Below are positions 1 to 11,500 of a stretch of DNA of 64,000 bases, in pieces. Position numbers and translations under genes: made by a program. Each line of letters opens with the position of its first letter. The first letter of the stretch is position 1. Source of the stretch: Aspidiotus rigidus (taxonomy: Eukaryota; Arthropoda; Insecta; Hemiptera; Diaspididae); assembly GCA_035079385.1 (NCBI GenBank), contig JAVHKY010000023.1:7518001-7582000 (forward strand), written 5' to 3'. The notes below the pieces were generated by a model. The model was not told the DNA's origin, made no database searches, and worked only from the letters and a program-made list of their open reading frames with translations.

Positions 1-2960
1 TTTCAACTTGTTAAGAAAATTTGGAGAATTTGACATGAAATTGACTCTAGATTGACGTTAATTTGAGGTCAATTTGAAGTCAATCAAGGTATTCAAATTG
101 ATTTAAAATAGAGCCAACAGAGCAATCAATTACAGGTCAATAGGAAAATTTGGAGAAGTTGACTGAAAATCAGGCTTAGATTGATTCTGATTTGAGATAG
201 ATTTAATGTCAATGTATTACTAAAAATCAACTGTTAATCGAGACGATAAAGCTGTCAACTACAGACCGTTGGAAGAATATTTTTGTAGTCGACTCAAAAT
301 CAATTTTAGATGAACGTCAATTTGAGGTCAATTTCAAGTTGACCTAACATAGACTTGAAATCCACACAATAAAGCAGTTGATTTCAGGTTGTTATTTAAA
401 GAAGCCAACATAAAATTGACTTTATATTGACGTTGATTCAAGGTCAATTTGAGTTGATCAACGTATGTTACTAGAAACTGAAAATTGACTTAAAATTAAC
501 CCAACAAAGCAGTCTATTTCAGGTCAATAGGAAAATGTGGAGAAGTTGACTGAAAATCAGGCTTAGATTGATTCTGATTTGAGATAGATTTAATGTCAAT
601 GTATTACTAAAAATCAACTGTTAATCGAGGCGATAAAGCTGTCAACTACAGACCGTTGGAAGAATATTTTTGTAGTCGACTCAAAATCAATTTTAGATGA
701 ACGTCAATTTGAGGTCAATTTCATGTTGACCTAACATAGACTTGAAATCCACACAATAAAGCAGTTGATTTCAGGTTGTTATTTAAAGAAGCCAACATAA
801 AATTGACTTTATATTGACGTTGATTCAAGGTCAATTTGAGTTGATCAACGTATGTTACTAGAAACTGAAAATTGACTTGAAATTAACCCAACAAAGCAGT
901 CTATTTCAGGTCATTAGGAAAATGTGGAGAAGTTGACTGGAAATCAGGCTTAGATTGATTCTGATTTGAGATAGATTTAATGTCAATGTATTACTAAAAA
1001 TCAACTGTTAATCGAGGCAATAAGCTGTTAACTACAGACCGTTGGAAGAATATTTTTGAAGTCGACTCAAAATCAATTTTGGATCAATGTCAATTTGAAG
1101 TTAACCTATCAAAAACGGTCCTGAAATCACACAATAAAGCAGTTGATTTCAGGTTGTTATTTAGAGGAGCCAACTTGAAATTGACTCTATATTGACTTTT
1201 ATTCAAGGTCAATTTGAGTTGATCAACGTATGTTACTAGAAACTGAAAATTGACTTAAAATTAACCCAACAAAGCAGTCTATTTCAGGTCAATAGGAAAA
1301 TGTGGAGAAGTTGACTGAAAATCAGGCTTAGATTGATTCTGATTTGAGATAGATTTAATGTCAATGTATTACTAAAAATCAACTGTTAATGGAGGCAATA
1401 AGCTGTTAACTACAGACTGTTGGAAGAATATTTTTGAAGTCGACTCAAAATCAATTTTAGATGAACGTCAATTTGAGATCAATTTCAAGTTGACCTATTG
1501 AAAATGGACTTGAAATTCACACAATAAAGCAGTTGATTTCAGGTTGTTATTTAAAGAAGCCAACATAAAATTGACTTTATATTGACTTTGATTCAAGGTC
1601 AATTTGAGTTGATCAACGTATGTTACTAGAAACTGAAAATTGACTTAAAATTAACCCAACAAAGCAGTCAATTTCAGGTCAATAGGAAAATGTGAAGAAG
1701 TTGACTGGAAATCAGCCCCAGATTGATTCTGATTTGAGGTTGATTTAATGTCAATATTGGCATATATGTTATCAAACTAAAAATCAATTGTTAATTGACG
1801 CAATAAAGCTGTCAACTTCAGACCGTTGGAAGAATATTTTTTAAATCAACTCAAAATCAATTTTGGATCAACGTCAATTTGAGATCAATTTGAAGTTGAC
1901 CTTTTAAAAATGGACTTGAAATTCACACAATAAAGCAGTTGATTTCAGGTTGTTATTTAGAGAAGCCAACTTGAAATTGACTCTATATTGACTTTGATTC
2001 AAGGTCAATTTGAACTTGATCTACATATGTTACTAGAAACTGAAAATTGACTTAAAACTGACCCAACACAGCAGTCAATTTCAGGTTGATGGTAAAATTT
2101 GGAGAAGTTGACTAAAAATCAACCCTAAATTTATATCATTTTAAAGTTGATCAGCATAATATTCTATAAAACTAAATCACCTGTTAATTGAGAGCAGTCA
2201 ACTTCAGGTTGTTGAAAAAATACTGATGGAGTTGACACAAAACCAACGTTAGATTAACGTCAATTGGAGGTTAATTAAGAGTTGATTAAGATGCATCACT
2301 AGAGAATTGAAAATGGACTTAGAATCAATACCCAGGTTGTTATAAAAATTTGGAGATGTCGACTTGAAATTGACTCTAGATTGACATCATGTATGTCACT
2401 GGAAAATACAAATTGACTTGAAATGTAGTCAATTTTAGGTCGATAGAAAAATTTGGAGAAGTCAATTTAAAATTGCAACTCTAGATTGATGTCAGTTTGA
2501 AGTCGACCAGCATGTATTCTAGAAAACTAAAAATCAACTGTTGATCGACGCAATAGAGTAGTCAACCTCAGACCACTAGAAAGTATGTGTGAAGTCGACT
2601 CAAAATGAACTTTTAATGGACTTTGATTTGAGGTCAATCTAAAGTTGACCGGCATACATCATCAAAGACTTAAAAATGGACTGGAAATTGACACCACAGA
2701 GCAGTTGATTTCCACTCTTCAGAAAAATGTGGAAAAGTAGACATAAAATTGACTCTAGATTGAGGTCACTTCAAGGTCATTTTGAAGTCGGTCAACGTAC
2801 GTTACTAGAAATTACAAATTGACTTGAAATTGACCCAACAAGAGCAATTGATTTTGGAACTTAAAATTGACTTGAAATCAATGTGGTAAATAAGTTGGAA
2901 TATCAAATTGATATTGACGCATGTGTCGATATGAGGTCAATGTCAGCCGCATATTGACGC
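1..2960. repeat. TTGAC-rich satellite, about 387-bp period
   Basis: A tandem array with a long monomer. The marker AGAAGTTGACTG recurs at about 154, 541, 928, 1306 and 1696, giving spacings of 387, 387, 378 and 390 bp. Each monomer is itself built from shorter degenerate pieces in which TTGAC and its complement GTCAA return every 15-40 bp, so this is a higher-order repeat made from a short ancestral unit. Monomers are very similar from 150 to 1700 and decay towards 2960. The array runs off the left edge of the window. No coding potential was seen. Confidence 0.9.
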
Positions 2961-3741
2961 AAAGTCGACCAAAACTTCAAAATAAGAAAATCCTCGGTCC
3001 ATTGACACCACCCTCAATCAACTCTTCTTAAATCGACTCATTGGGATGGTCACCTACTCCCACCACGGCTGACGTACTCCCAGGATTCTGTCTGTTTAGT
3101 GACTTTGCTACTCGCAGATGCAATGCGGAGCCATAATCATAAAATGAGACTCATTGAAAATCAGAATTTTACACTTTACTGATGCGGCCAGTAGTAAGAT
3201 GGCGATGATAACGTGCACATATTTGAAATTGACTTGAAGACGACCAGCGTACATTACCATCAGAAACTACAAATTGGCGCAACATTGAATCAACAGAGCA
3301 GTCAATTTTAGGAAAATAGACCTGATATTGACGTCGACGTTGAATCCATTTCAACTCTATGGCTATGGACTGAATTATTGTGACGTCACAAGCTCCGCAT
3401 TCGTTTACCCCAACGCACCCTACAGCCCGTTAAAATTGTCAATTCTACCCTAAATTACCAACTTGCTTCGTAAACAAAAAAAGATGCTCCATAAGAAATA
3501 CACAGGAACGTTTCGATCTTACGTTTAGATTTGAAAACCAGAAATAAATAAAGAACCGCAGATACATTTTCAAATACTTGAGAACTTCCTACTTCTGAAT
3601 ATAAACAGCTAATTGTTTGTTTATTTCTCATTTTTCAATTTGAACGTACGATCGAGACGTTCCAGTGTATTTCCTATGAGAATCGATAATGTGATACAAA
3701 CAAGAAAGATACAATCGATCACATTGAAGGGTTTTTGAAGT
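2961..3741. other. Decayed satellite tail and unique noncoding sequence
   Basis: Scattered GTCAATTT and TTGACTTG fragments at about 3220-3345 are outlying remains of the satellite. The rest shows no gene, splice-site series or clear repeat. Confidence 0.5.
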
Positions 3742-4526
3742 GTGTTGGCCAGAGATGAGAAGTTTAAGCCAGTCACAGCTTAAGTCAAAGTTTAAGCTTG
3801 TTTTTGAACAGCTTTTAAGCGGATAAAAAGTCAGTCATTCACAGTTCATTAAGCGCAAAGCCAGTCAAAAAGGAAGCGCTGAATCCGCTTAATTAAGATA
3901 TTCATTTTCCAAAAAAACGTGTAAATAATATTTCAAATTGGAGGCTGGTATCCTCTACAAAAATAACGAAGCTCCAATTCTCCTGATTGTTTCAAACCGA
4001 GTTTTTTTAGAGACCAAAAGCCAAGACAGACAAACTAGAGAATAGGGATCTTCCACCATTCCAACAGAGCCCCAATTCTCTTGTTTCAAGCTGAATTTAC
4101 CAACACAAACTGGAGACAAGGTACTTCCGAAGATGTCACAAAGACCCAATTCTCCTGATTGTTCCAAACTGAGTTTTTTCAGAGACCAAAAGCCAAGATA
4201 GACACAAACGAGAAAATATGTATCTTCTACTATCACGACAGAGCCCCAATTCTCTTGTTGCAAGCTAAATTTACCAGCTATAAAGTAAGATGAACACAAA
4301 CTGGAGAATAGGTACTTCCAAAGGTACTACAAAGACCCAATTCTCCTGATTGTTTTAAGCTGAGCTTTTTAGTATCATGTCAAAAAATAAGCCAAAAGCC
4401 GAAAGCTGAAAAGCTAATGATGAGCAAAAAAAAGCCGAAGCTAAGCTGATGAAATTTCGGAAAAACTTTCAAGCTTAAGCAAAAGTTTAAGCGCTTTGCG
4501 AACTGCTTCTCATCTCTGGTGTTCGC
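3742..4526. mobile_element. Non-autonomous hAT-type element with 8-bp target duplication
   Basis: The element runs from 3750 to 4518. It begins CAGAGATGAGAAG and ends CTTCTCATCTCTG, so the terminal inverted repeats are about 13 bp and start with CA, as is usual for hAT transposons. The flanking 8-mers GTGTTGGC (3742-3749) and GTGTTCGC (4519-4526) match at 7 of 8 bases, the duplication length of the hAT superfamily. The interior has AAGCTTAA-rich subterminal sequence and a roughly 180-bp tandem unit (AGACCAAAAGCCAAGA at about 4012 and 4191). It encodes no transposase; the 114-codon minus-strand frame inside is only the open frame of this tandem unit. Confidence 0.85.
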
Positions 4527-5473
4527 GCGTTGTTGGTGGGAAGTTTACGATGAGTGACGTCACGATACTTCAGTCCATTGAAGCAATTTTGACGAAGACT
4601 TCTGAAAAAATAGATTCTTAATCAGGTTGACATTGGTCGGTCGACATGGCTTGTCGGGTCATATGTTTAACTTCACCCAGTCCCTTTCTACTCTCATATT
4701 TTGTCAAGGTCAAAGTCGTGATCCTCCTCGGAAGCAAAATTCACCTGGAGAACGGTGGTCGGCGGAAATTTCCCCACAAAATAGGTTTTACGCAAACTCC
4801 TGTTTTGAACTTCTGGTCAGGAATCTTGTAGTGTAACAAAGGAGAGTACTTAGAGATTATTTGCAGCATATTGTGTAAGACATTACTTAGGTTTCAATTG
4901 GCTCAAGCTCTCAATCGTTTCGTCCAAATAACTCAGAATTCTAAGAAGCGTAAGATTTTCAACCACTTGGAAACTTCCTAAATTCCTTGATTTTTATGTG
5001 GACAAAAAAAGTAGAACCCGATTTCGTGGTGAACTGCTGGTCAGAATGTGAATAGTTGAGAAGAAAGCGATAGTGAAACGTAGAAAAATCATATGTTTAA
5101 AGGTGAAAGGAACCTTAGAAAATGTCGAGTTGTGTGTTCAATAGAAGTGGCAATATGTTGACTTTTTTATTATTCAATAGTTAGGGCAGACCAATCATTG
5201 ATAGCTCCTATACTATTCAGAAAAGGAGAAACCTCAAAGGCCTCATACAAAACATATTTTTCGCATCTTTTCATTCGATCTAGTTCATCAATTCTTATTT
5301 AAATTGAAACCTTCTTTCTGTTCTTGTTCCCCATCCAGCTCAATTGTTTGAAAGACGTGTAGCATCCTCTCTTCGGTGACTTTGCTACCCATACATAGAA
5401 TGTACAGTGTACTCATATTGATGTTGTAATTAGGCTGTTAAATGACGATTTCCATAAATGATTTTGTTTGCAG
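4527..5473. other. Noncoding sequence upstream of the first forked exon seen here
   Basis: No convincing exon or repeat was seen. Short frames at 4627-4836 have no recognisable content. The stretch probably belongs to a forked intron, because the exon at 5474 opens in mid-codon and needs an upstream partner. Confidence 0.4.
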
Positions 5474-5588
5474 AATCCGGTGTTTCGAGCGCATCACCTT
5501 CCGATTTAGGGCACTCGGAAGAAGAACAAGAAGTATCAAAAGTTACGAGAGGTCACCATACTTTACCCCATCAGCATCCGAATAGCAG
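5474..5588 (+). CDS. f: forked exon a
   Basis: It follows TTGTTTGCAG and ends before the donor GTATGG. It carries two bases of a split codon at each end and encodes ESGVSSASPSDLGHSEEE followed by a His-rich segment. The 83-bp intron after it is short, as is common in insects. Confidence 0.75.
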
Positions 5589-8500
5589 GTATGGTCTGAA
5601 GCATAGCCCGGTAAATGTCTCTGATGGTCGCGATTCAAGGAGCTAATTATATTCCTCTGATTATTGTTTAGACTGTTGAAAAGAGTGGTTTCCGAACCCG
5701 GTGCCATTTACTGTCCACCACCACCACCACCCCTTCCAAGTTCGAATCTCCTAAGTGCAATACCATCTCCACCTTCACTCGAGACAAAATCCTCGAGACA
5801 GATCGAGCCCGCAGTTGTCAGCAATGTTACGGTCGAAAACATTTCGTCAAACCGAAACTCGTCCACAATTCTGCTGACTCACACCAACGACGAAACTAAC
5901 GCCAATTTAGATTTGTCAAAGTCTGATACATATTCTTCTAGTCCGAGTAAGTAAACTTATTGCGTGCTTCTCACGTCACGCAGTTTAGCTTTTAGATAAT
6001 GACTAAATTAACTCGCATACATATTATACTCGTACGTATTCATATAATTTTCTTCCTTCATCGATAAAATCTATTTTTCGCCACTATTCTCGCGTAGGAA
6101 GCGCGAGTAGTGGTCGATAATGAAACCCAAAATTACTGCGCTACGTATGGTAATTAAAATAATATCTGTTGTCGGTATGCTACGGAACAGCTTCATCTGT
6201 ATACGTGCGATAAACTTATTTGTACTTTTGAATGTTATACGTGGGTGCCTCCGTCATGTCACGGTTAGTTAACCGAGACATTTTTCTTTCTTTTAATTAG
6301 CCTACTTAACGAGAAAGTGTGTAAGTTAGATAAAAATTTTGTAGGTATTGAAGTTTTGCTTTCATTTTGTTCGGTACAGATAGTGAAAGGTCGACAGTAG
6401 TTGTGACAACAGCCGGCGTTGAGTCCGCTTCACCAGCGACTCAGGCGGCGCAAGAATCGTCGACGAACGCGGCCACCACCGGGCCGCATTTAGTCAATAA
6501 GCAGTTGGTGTTGCCGTTCATACCGCCAAAGTTTCCGAATGCGGATAACGACTCGAATTCGTTGATAAAACCGTCCGAGTATTTGCGTAGTATCGCGGCG
6601 AATAAAACTACAAACGCGAAATTGCATAAAACGAAATCAGAACTGAATATTACCACATTGGAAAACGAAAAGCCGCACGTTACGGTCACGGTGAAAGAAG
6701 CGTCCGCTACGTCTACCACTGCCATTACCCAGAAACCCCCGGAAGTTGGACCGCCGCCTCCACCTTTACCGGAAGCCGATAAACACGTCGCCGCGGTATC
6801 GAAAGTACAGCAACCTTTGAGCTTCATTAGTACGAATGATTTGACCAGCGTTCAGTTGAGGAGGACTGAGAAGACGGTCGCCAGCAAAACTATGTCAGCG
6901 CCTTACGGAAGTTCAGCGTGTAAGTCTAGCATAATTTGGCAAATATTTACATCGTTAGGTAGATTGTGTACGCGCAAGTTGGCTCTTCGAGTGAAATCCA
7001 TCTATTGAGTGAGGTGTCAAGAGATTTGATGAAAGTTTTTGAACGTACATGTATCAATTCACAAAATGCAAGATATAATCCCAGTGCGGAGGAAAAAAAT
7101 GATTGCAGTATTCAGAAAGTGGGGTAGATCCAATCTGAGGTATCGTCTTCTCTGGCGAATGATTTTCTTGTGAAAGGCTCTTGACAGTGGCTCTACCGAT
7201 TTTCACGTTAGAAAAGAAACAAAATAATTATCAGTAAGTATAAAGGGAGATGAAAAACCACTAAAATTTTTACTCTTGCCCGTGGGATTTCAACCATCAG
7301 CAATCTCTTGCGTGCGAGGCGGTTTGTTATCAAAATCAGCCACGAGGTGTGCTATGTGCGATTTTTCATTTTTTTCTTATCCTTTCTGTTTAATCAATCT
7401 CTATTGAAGAAAAAAATGTATTCCTTAAAATAAATTTTTGTTGCACAACTTTTCCTTTACTGAAGTCCATTTTCGATCTTCAGCCAAAGAGCCTTGCAAT
7501 TACACTACCGGTTATGAGCTCCGAGTAGGCAGATGGGAACAATGAGGATGAAGAAGAATTTTAGATATGGTGTTGTAGAATTAGGTAGGTGGATTTGGAT
7601 TGGAGGGTGCCCCATGATTGTTTGAGGGGGGATTTATGATGTAGAGAGAGACAGAATGGTGAAGTTGGCTGTTTTCGAAAGGTGGGCAAGAGAAGAAGTG
7701 TTGAACGGATAGATCGTCAACGTAACTTCATCGCGTCGGGAAGGCCGGTTTAAAGTGCGTGAGGTCGCTGATGTTTCAAATCCCGCGGGCACGAGTAAAA
7801 ATTTGTGTGGTTTTTCATCTTTCCTTATCTTCCTTGAAAATTATTCTGTTTCGCTGTATCTCTTTTTACATGAAAATCGATGTCGAGAGCCTGTCACGGG
7901 AAAATAAAGTTTTTTCAATAGATCAGAGCTCGTTGGAAAAAAAGGAGGACCAGAAATCATACCAAGAGGAGAGAATGAGAGAGCAGTGAGATAATCAATA
8001 ATGGAAAGAGAGCGCAGTGTCTGCTTTGCGGCAAGGTCCACTATGTCTTGTTCTGTTTGGTCGACGAGTCCCGGTATCTCAAGAAAAAAAAGATGAACGA
8101 TGAAGGAGAACCCAACCATGGTATAAAACTGCGCATTCGTTGGACGATAGGATTGGTAAAATAAGGGTCTTGGACGCCAAGTAAGGAAGAGAGAGAATCA
8201 AGTAGAGGAATTTGTCGGGAGCAGAGAAGCAATTGGGGTGGGAGAAATATGTTAATGAAGCAGTAAGTTTGGCGGCAAATATGGGAACGGAGTCTCTCAT
8301 GCAGAAAGATGAGATATTATCCTGAATGGAGACTGCATATCGGATTCTGGGCCGACTTGGAGCCGTTTGTGTAGCAGGGAAGGTGGAGGACAATTTTGAA
8401 GGAATAATTTCAAAGTATTGCAGCCAGCTAAAAGCCAAAAGCTATAGCGGATTCAACTGAATTTTTACTGATAAGAGAGAAGCTGAAAGTCAGCTTTATT

Positions 8501-11500
8501 TGAACCTTTGTAAGCCAAAAGCCAAAATGAGACAAATTTTTTCAGCTTTTGATTCCCGCAAAATACAAAAATGCACTGTTTGAGTGTTCAAATTTCAAGT
8601 TCAACTGCGCTCTTAAGGGTGGTAAGCTTAAGTTCAAGTTTTGAGCTGTAAATAAGCTAAAGCAAAACAATTTTTTATTCACTTAATATTTTTTTTTTTA
8701 ATAAATTGTATTAGAAAGGAAAGAAAAAAAAAAAAAAAAAAGCGACCTAGTAAGCGAAACAATTTTCCATTTGCTTAATTAAGCAACTTGATGAGCAAAA
8801 CAGAAGCTTAAAACCATGTTTTTTCTGACAAAAAATGTTTTTTAGACAAAAATATGTTTTTTAAACAAGAATATGTTTTTTCGATAAAAACATATCTTTT
8901 TTCCGATAAAAACTTTTTTTTCTTCAATAAAAACATGTTTTTCCAATAAAAACATATTTTTCCAATATAAACATATTTTTCCAATAACAACATGTTTTTT
9001 TAAAAATAAAAACATTTTTTTTTTTTTTTCAATAAAAATATGTTTTTTGCAATAAAAACATGTTTTTCCAACAAAAACTTTTTTTTTCAAAGAAACATGT
9101 TTTTCCCAACAAGAACATGTTTTTTTCGATAAAAACATGTCTTTTTTCCGATAAAAACTTTTTTTCTTCAATAAAAACATGTTTTTCCAATAAAAACCTA
9201 TTTTTCCAATATAAACATGTTTTTTTTTTCAATAAAAACTTTTTTTTTTTTTTCAATAAAAATATGTTTTTTCCAATAAAAACATGTTTTTTCCAACAAA
9301 AACATTTTTTTTTCTAAGAAACATGTTTTTTCCAACAAGAACATATTTTTTTCCAATACAACATGACTGTTTTTCCCAACAGAAACATGTTTTGTACTTA
9401 CAGCTTTAAACTCAAGTTCTAAGTTAAAACTCAAAAGTCTTGAATAAGCTTCAAGTTTAAACAAAAAGAAATTCTACTTCTAGTTTAAGCCTTAAGCTTA
9501 AGCCCTAAAATCGAATCGCTTACCACCCTTGACTGCTCCATTATTTAGGCCTGGCCTTGATAGAGAATTGATAGAGATAAGAAAGATTGGTCCGATTCAG
9601 TCCAGCTGTTAAGCAGTTTAGCATAAAAGGCTGTAGTGCAATCATCTAATGGAGATGAATACAAACTGGAGAATAGGTATCTTTATCAAGTAAGAGAAAG
9701 CCCCAATTCTCCTGACCATTTCATCTGGAGTCACATTTCTTCATAATAATTATTGATCCGACGAAAATCAGCCAGATTAAACCAGCTGAATTGAGACAAA
9801 AGACAGTTTAATTTTTCTGAAGCCAAATTTTTCAAGGTCGTGAGTTTGAGGCGAAAGTAAATGCCTAAGTTTGAGATGATGCCTAGATGGGACGTGAATT
9901 ACGTGAGCTGAGAGCATTTGAAAAGATAGGTGTATTGGGCTGCTGAGGCCAAAGAGTTAGCAGTGAGTGAGAGAGCGTGGTGACAGAGAGGAACAACATC
10001 TGCCTCAGTGCATAGGCTAAGTGAAGGGCTGGTGCGTATGCGCCAAAAGCCATTTGAGTCCCGGACGATTAAATGGAGAGTCTAGCAATTTCAAGGTTAT
10101 TTTGTTGGAGTGAGTGAAACGTAGAGAATCTTAATCAAGTTGGAAACAGATTAGACTGTTGTAGAGTTGGTTTTTACCGTTGCAGAACCGGTAAGAGGAT
10201 GCGATAGGTATTTGAGATTGTTCAAGGAATTCAGGTCTTCTTCTCTTAATATTTTGCTAGGTTTTGGAGTCGAAGGTGAGACTAAGGAATTTTGTAGAGT
10301 ATTGGAAGGTGATTGTGAATATTTGTTGACGCAGAAAAGGAAGAAGCAAAGAGAGCGAATATTTGTTTTTTGAACGCTACTGAAAATCGAAATTCACGAT
10401 CGGATGATCTTTTGAAAATGTTGCCAAGGATAATTAGGGTAGTCTTGCTGCTCGTGATGGTTGGAGGTTGTTAGGGAGATACTAAAGTCATCCGCGAAGA
10501 GGCATTTGGTAAGGGGAAAGCTGAGACTGTTTGTTAGGTCATTTATAGCGCTTAGAAATTTAGGTGCGCTCCATTTTTCTCCTTGTGGAACACAGTTTTG
10601 GAGTCCTTCATTCTAATCGTTATAGACCTGTCATGGAGGAAGGGTTTGAGGAGTTTGAGAAAATTACTTCACAAGCCAGTGCCATATACTTAATTTGGAC
10701 GAGACGAAGTGACGCTATAGACAAGGCGAAACGCTTCTTGTAGATTGAAAAAGATGGAGTAGAGTTTTGAGTTGAAACGGAGAATTTCCTCAATTTGGAG
10801 GTTCAAGTCTAATAGGGTGTCACTGCCTTTGCGGATGCCGTGTTGAAATGAAGAAAGGATGTTATTTGAAGTTTAAAGTATGTATTTGAAAACCTGAACT
10901 AGTTTTCAACGGTGATTAATTTTCCCCTTAGCTCTATCGACTTTGATGTAAAGTAGGCCAATATAAGTTGCATTCCGTAGTCTTATATTTTATATTCTCT
11001 AAAGCCTAAATTAAATATTTTTTCTTCTCTTTTAGCATTTTCAATGTCTCATTTTTTTCTCTCTCTCTCCGCAGTAGCTCCACCTCAACCTTTCCAATCG
11101 CAAAAACAAGATTTAATCGCTGAATTGAAGATGTCAAAGGATATATTAGGTATCAAGAAGATGAAGGTCGAACGCGTAAAACTGGAAGAAAAACAGGAAA
11201 AAGAATTAGCTACAGAAATATCCAGACAATTTTCGGTCGAGAATTTTGTAGGACAGGTATGTACAGATTTCGCCTTCCATAACTTTGATTTCAAAGTTCT
11301 CCTTAATGCCATCAAATTTCCACTTTTTTTTCTTTCATTTTTTGTATCCAGAACCCTAAACAAAAAAGAAGGAAGCAAAAATAAATTTTAATAAGTGCAT
11401 GAAAGGGCCAATTTTGGAACGCAAATTCTGAAGCGAGTATCAAACGTAGAGATCTAGGTCACGTCTTTGGCCTTGGTCGTGTTTCATTCGATCCTACTTC

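Larger units (their letters stand above)
6920..11074 (+). other. f: forked intron of 4155 bp with nested transposon remains
   Basis: It is bounded by GTAAGT at 6920 and the pyrimidine-rich acceptor TCTCTCCGCAG at 11064-11074. It contains minus-strand I-type retrotransposon fragments (7500-8440 and 9840-10935) interrupted by an inverted-repeat element (8614-9531). The sequences at 6920-7490 and 9640-9840 show no gene; 9650-9720 resembles part of the internal repeat of the hAT element at 3750-4518. Confidence 0.7.

Noticed and set aside
6441..6827. 128-codon minus-strand frame opposite forked exon c
   Set aside because: It is the antisense shadow of a GC-rich coding exon that is itself well supported.
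8808..9464. Several open frames rich in Lys, Phe and Tyr on both strands
   Set aside because: They exist only because the AT minisatellite lacks stop codons in these frames; there is no start context, splice support or composition of a real protein.
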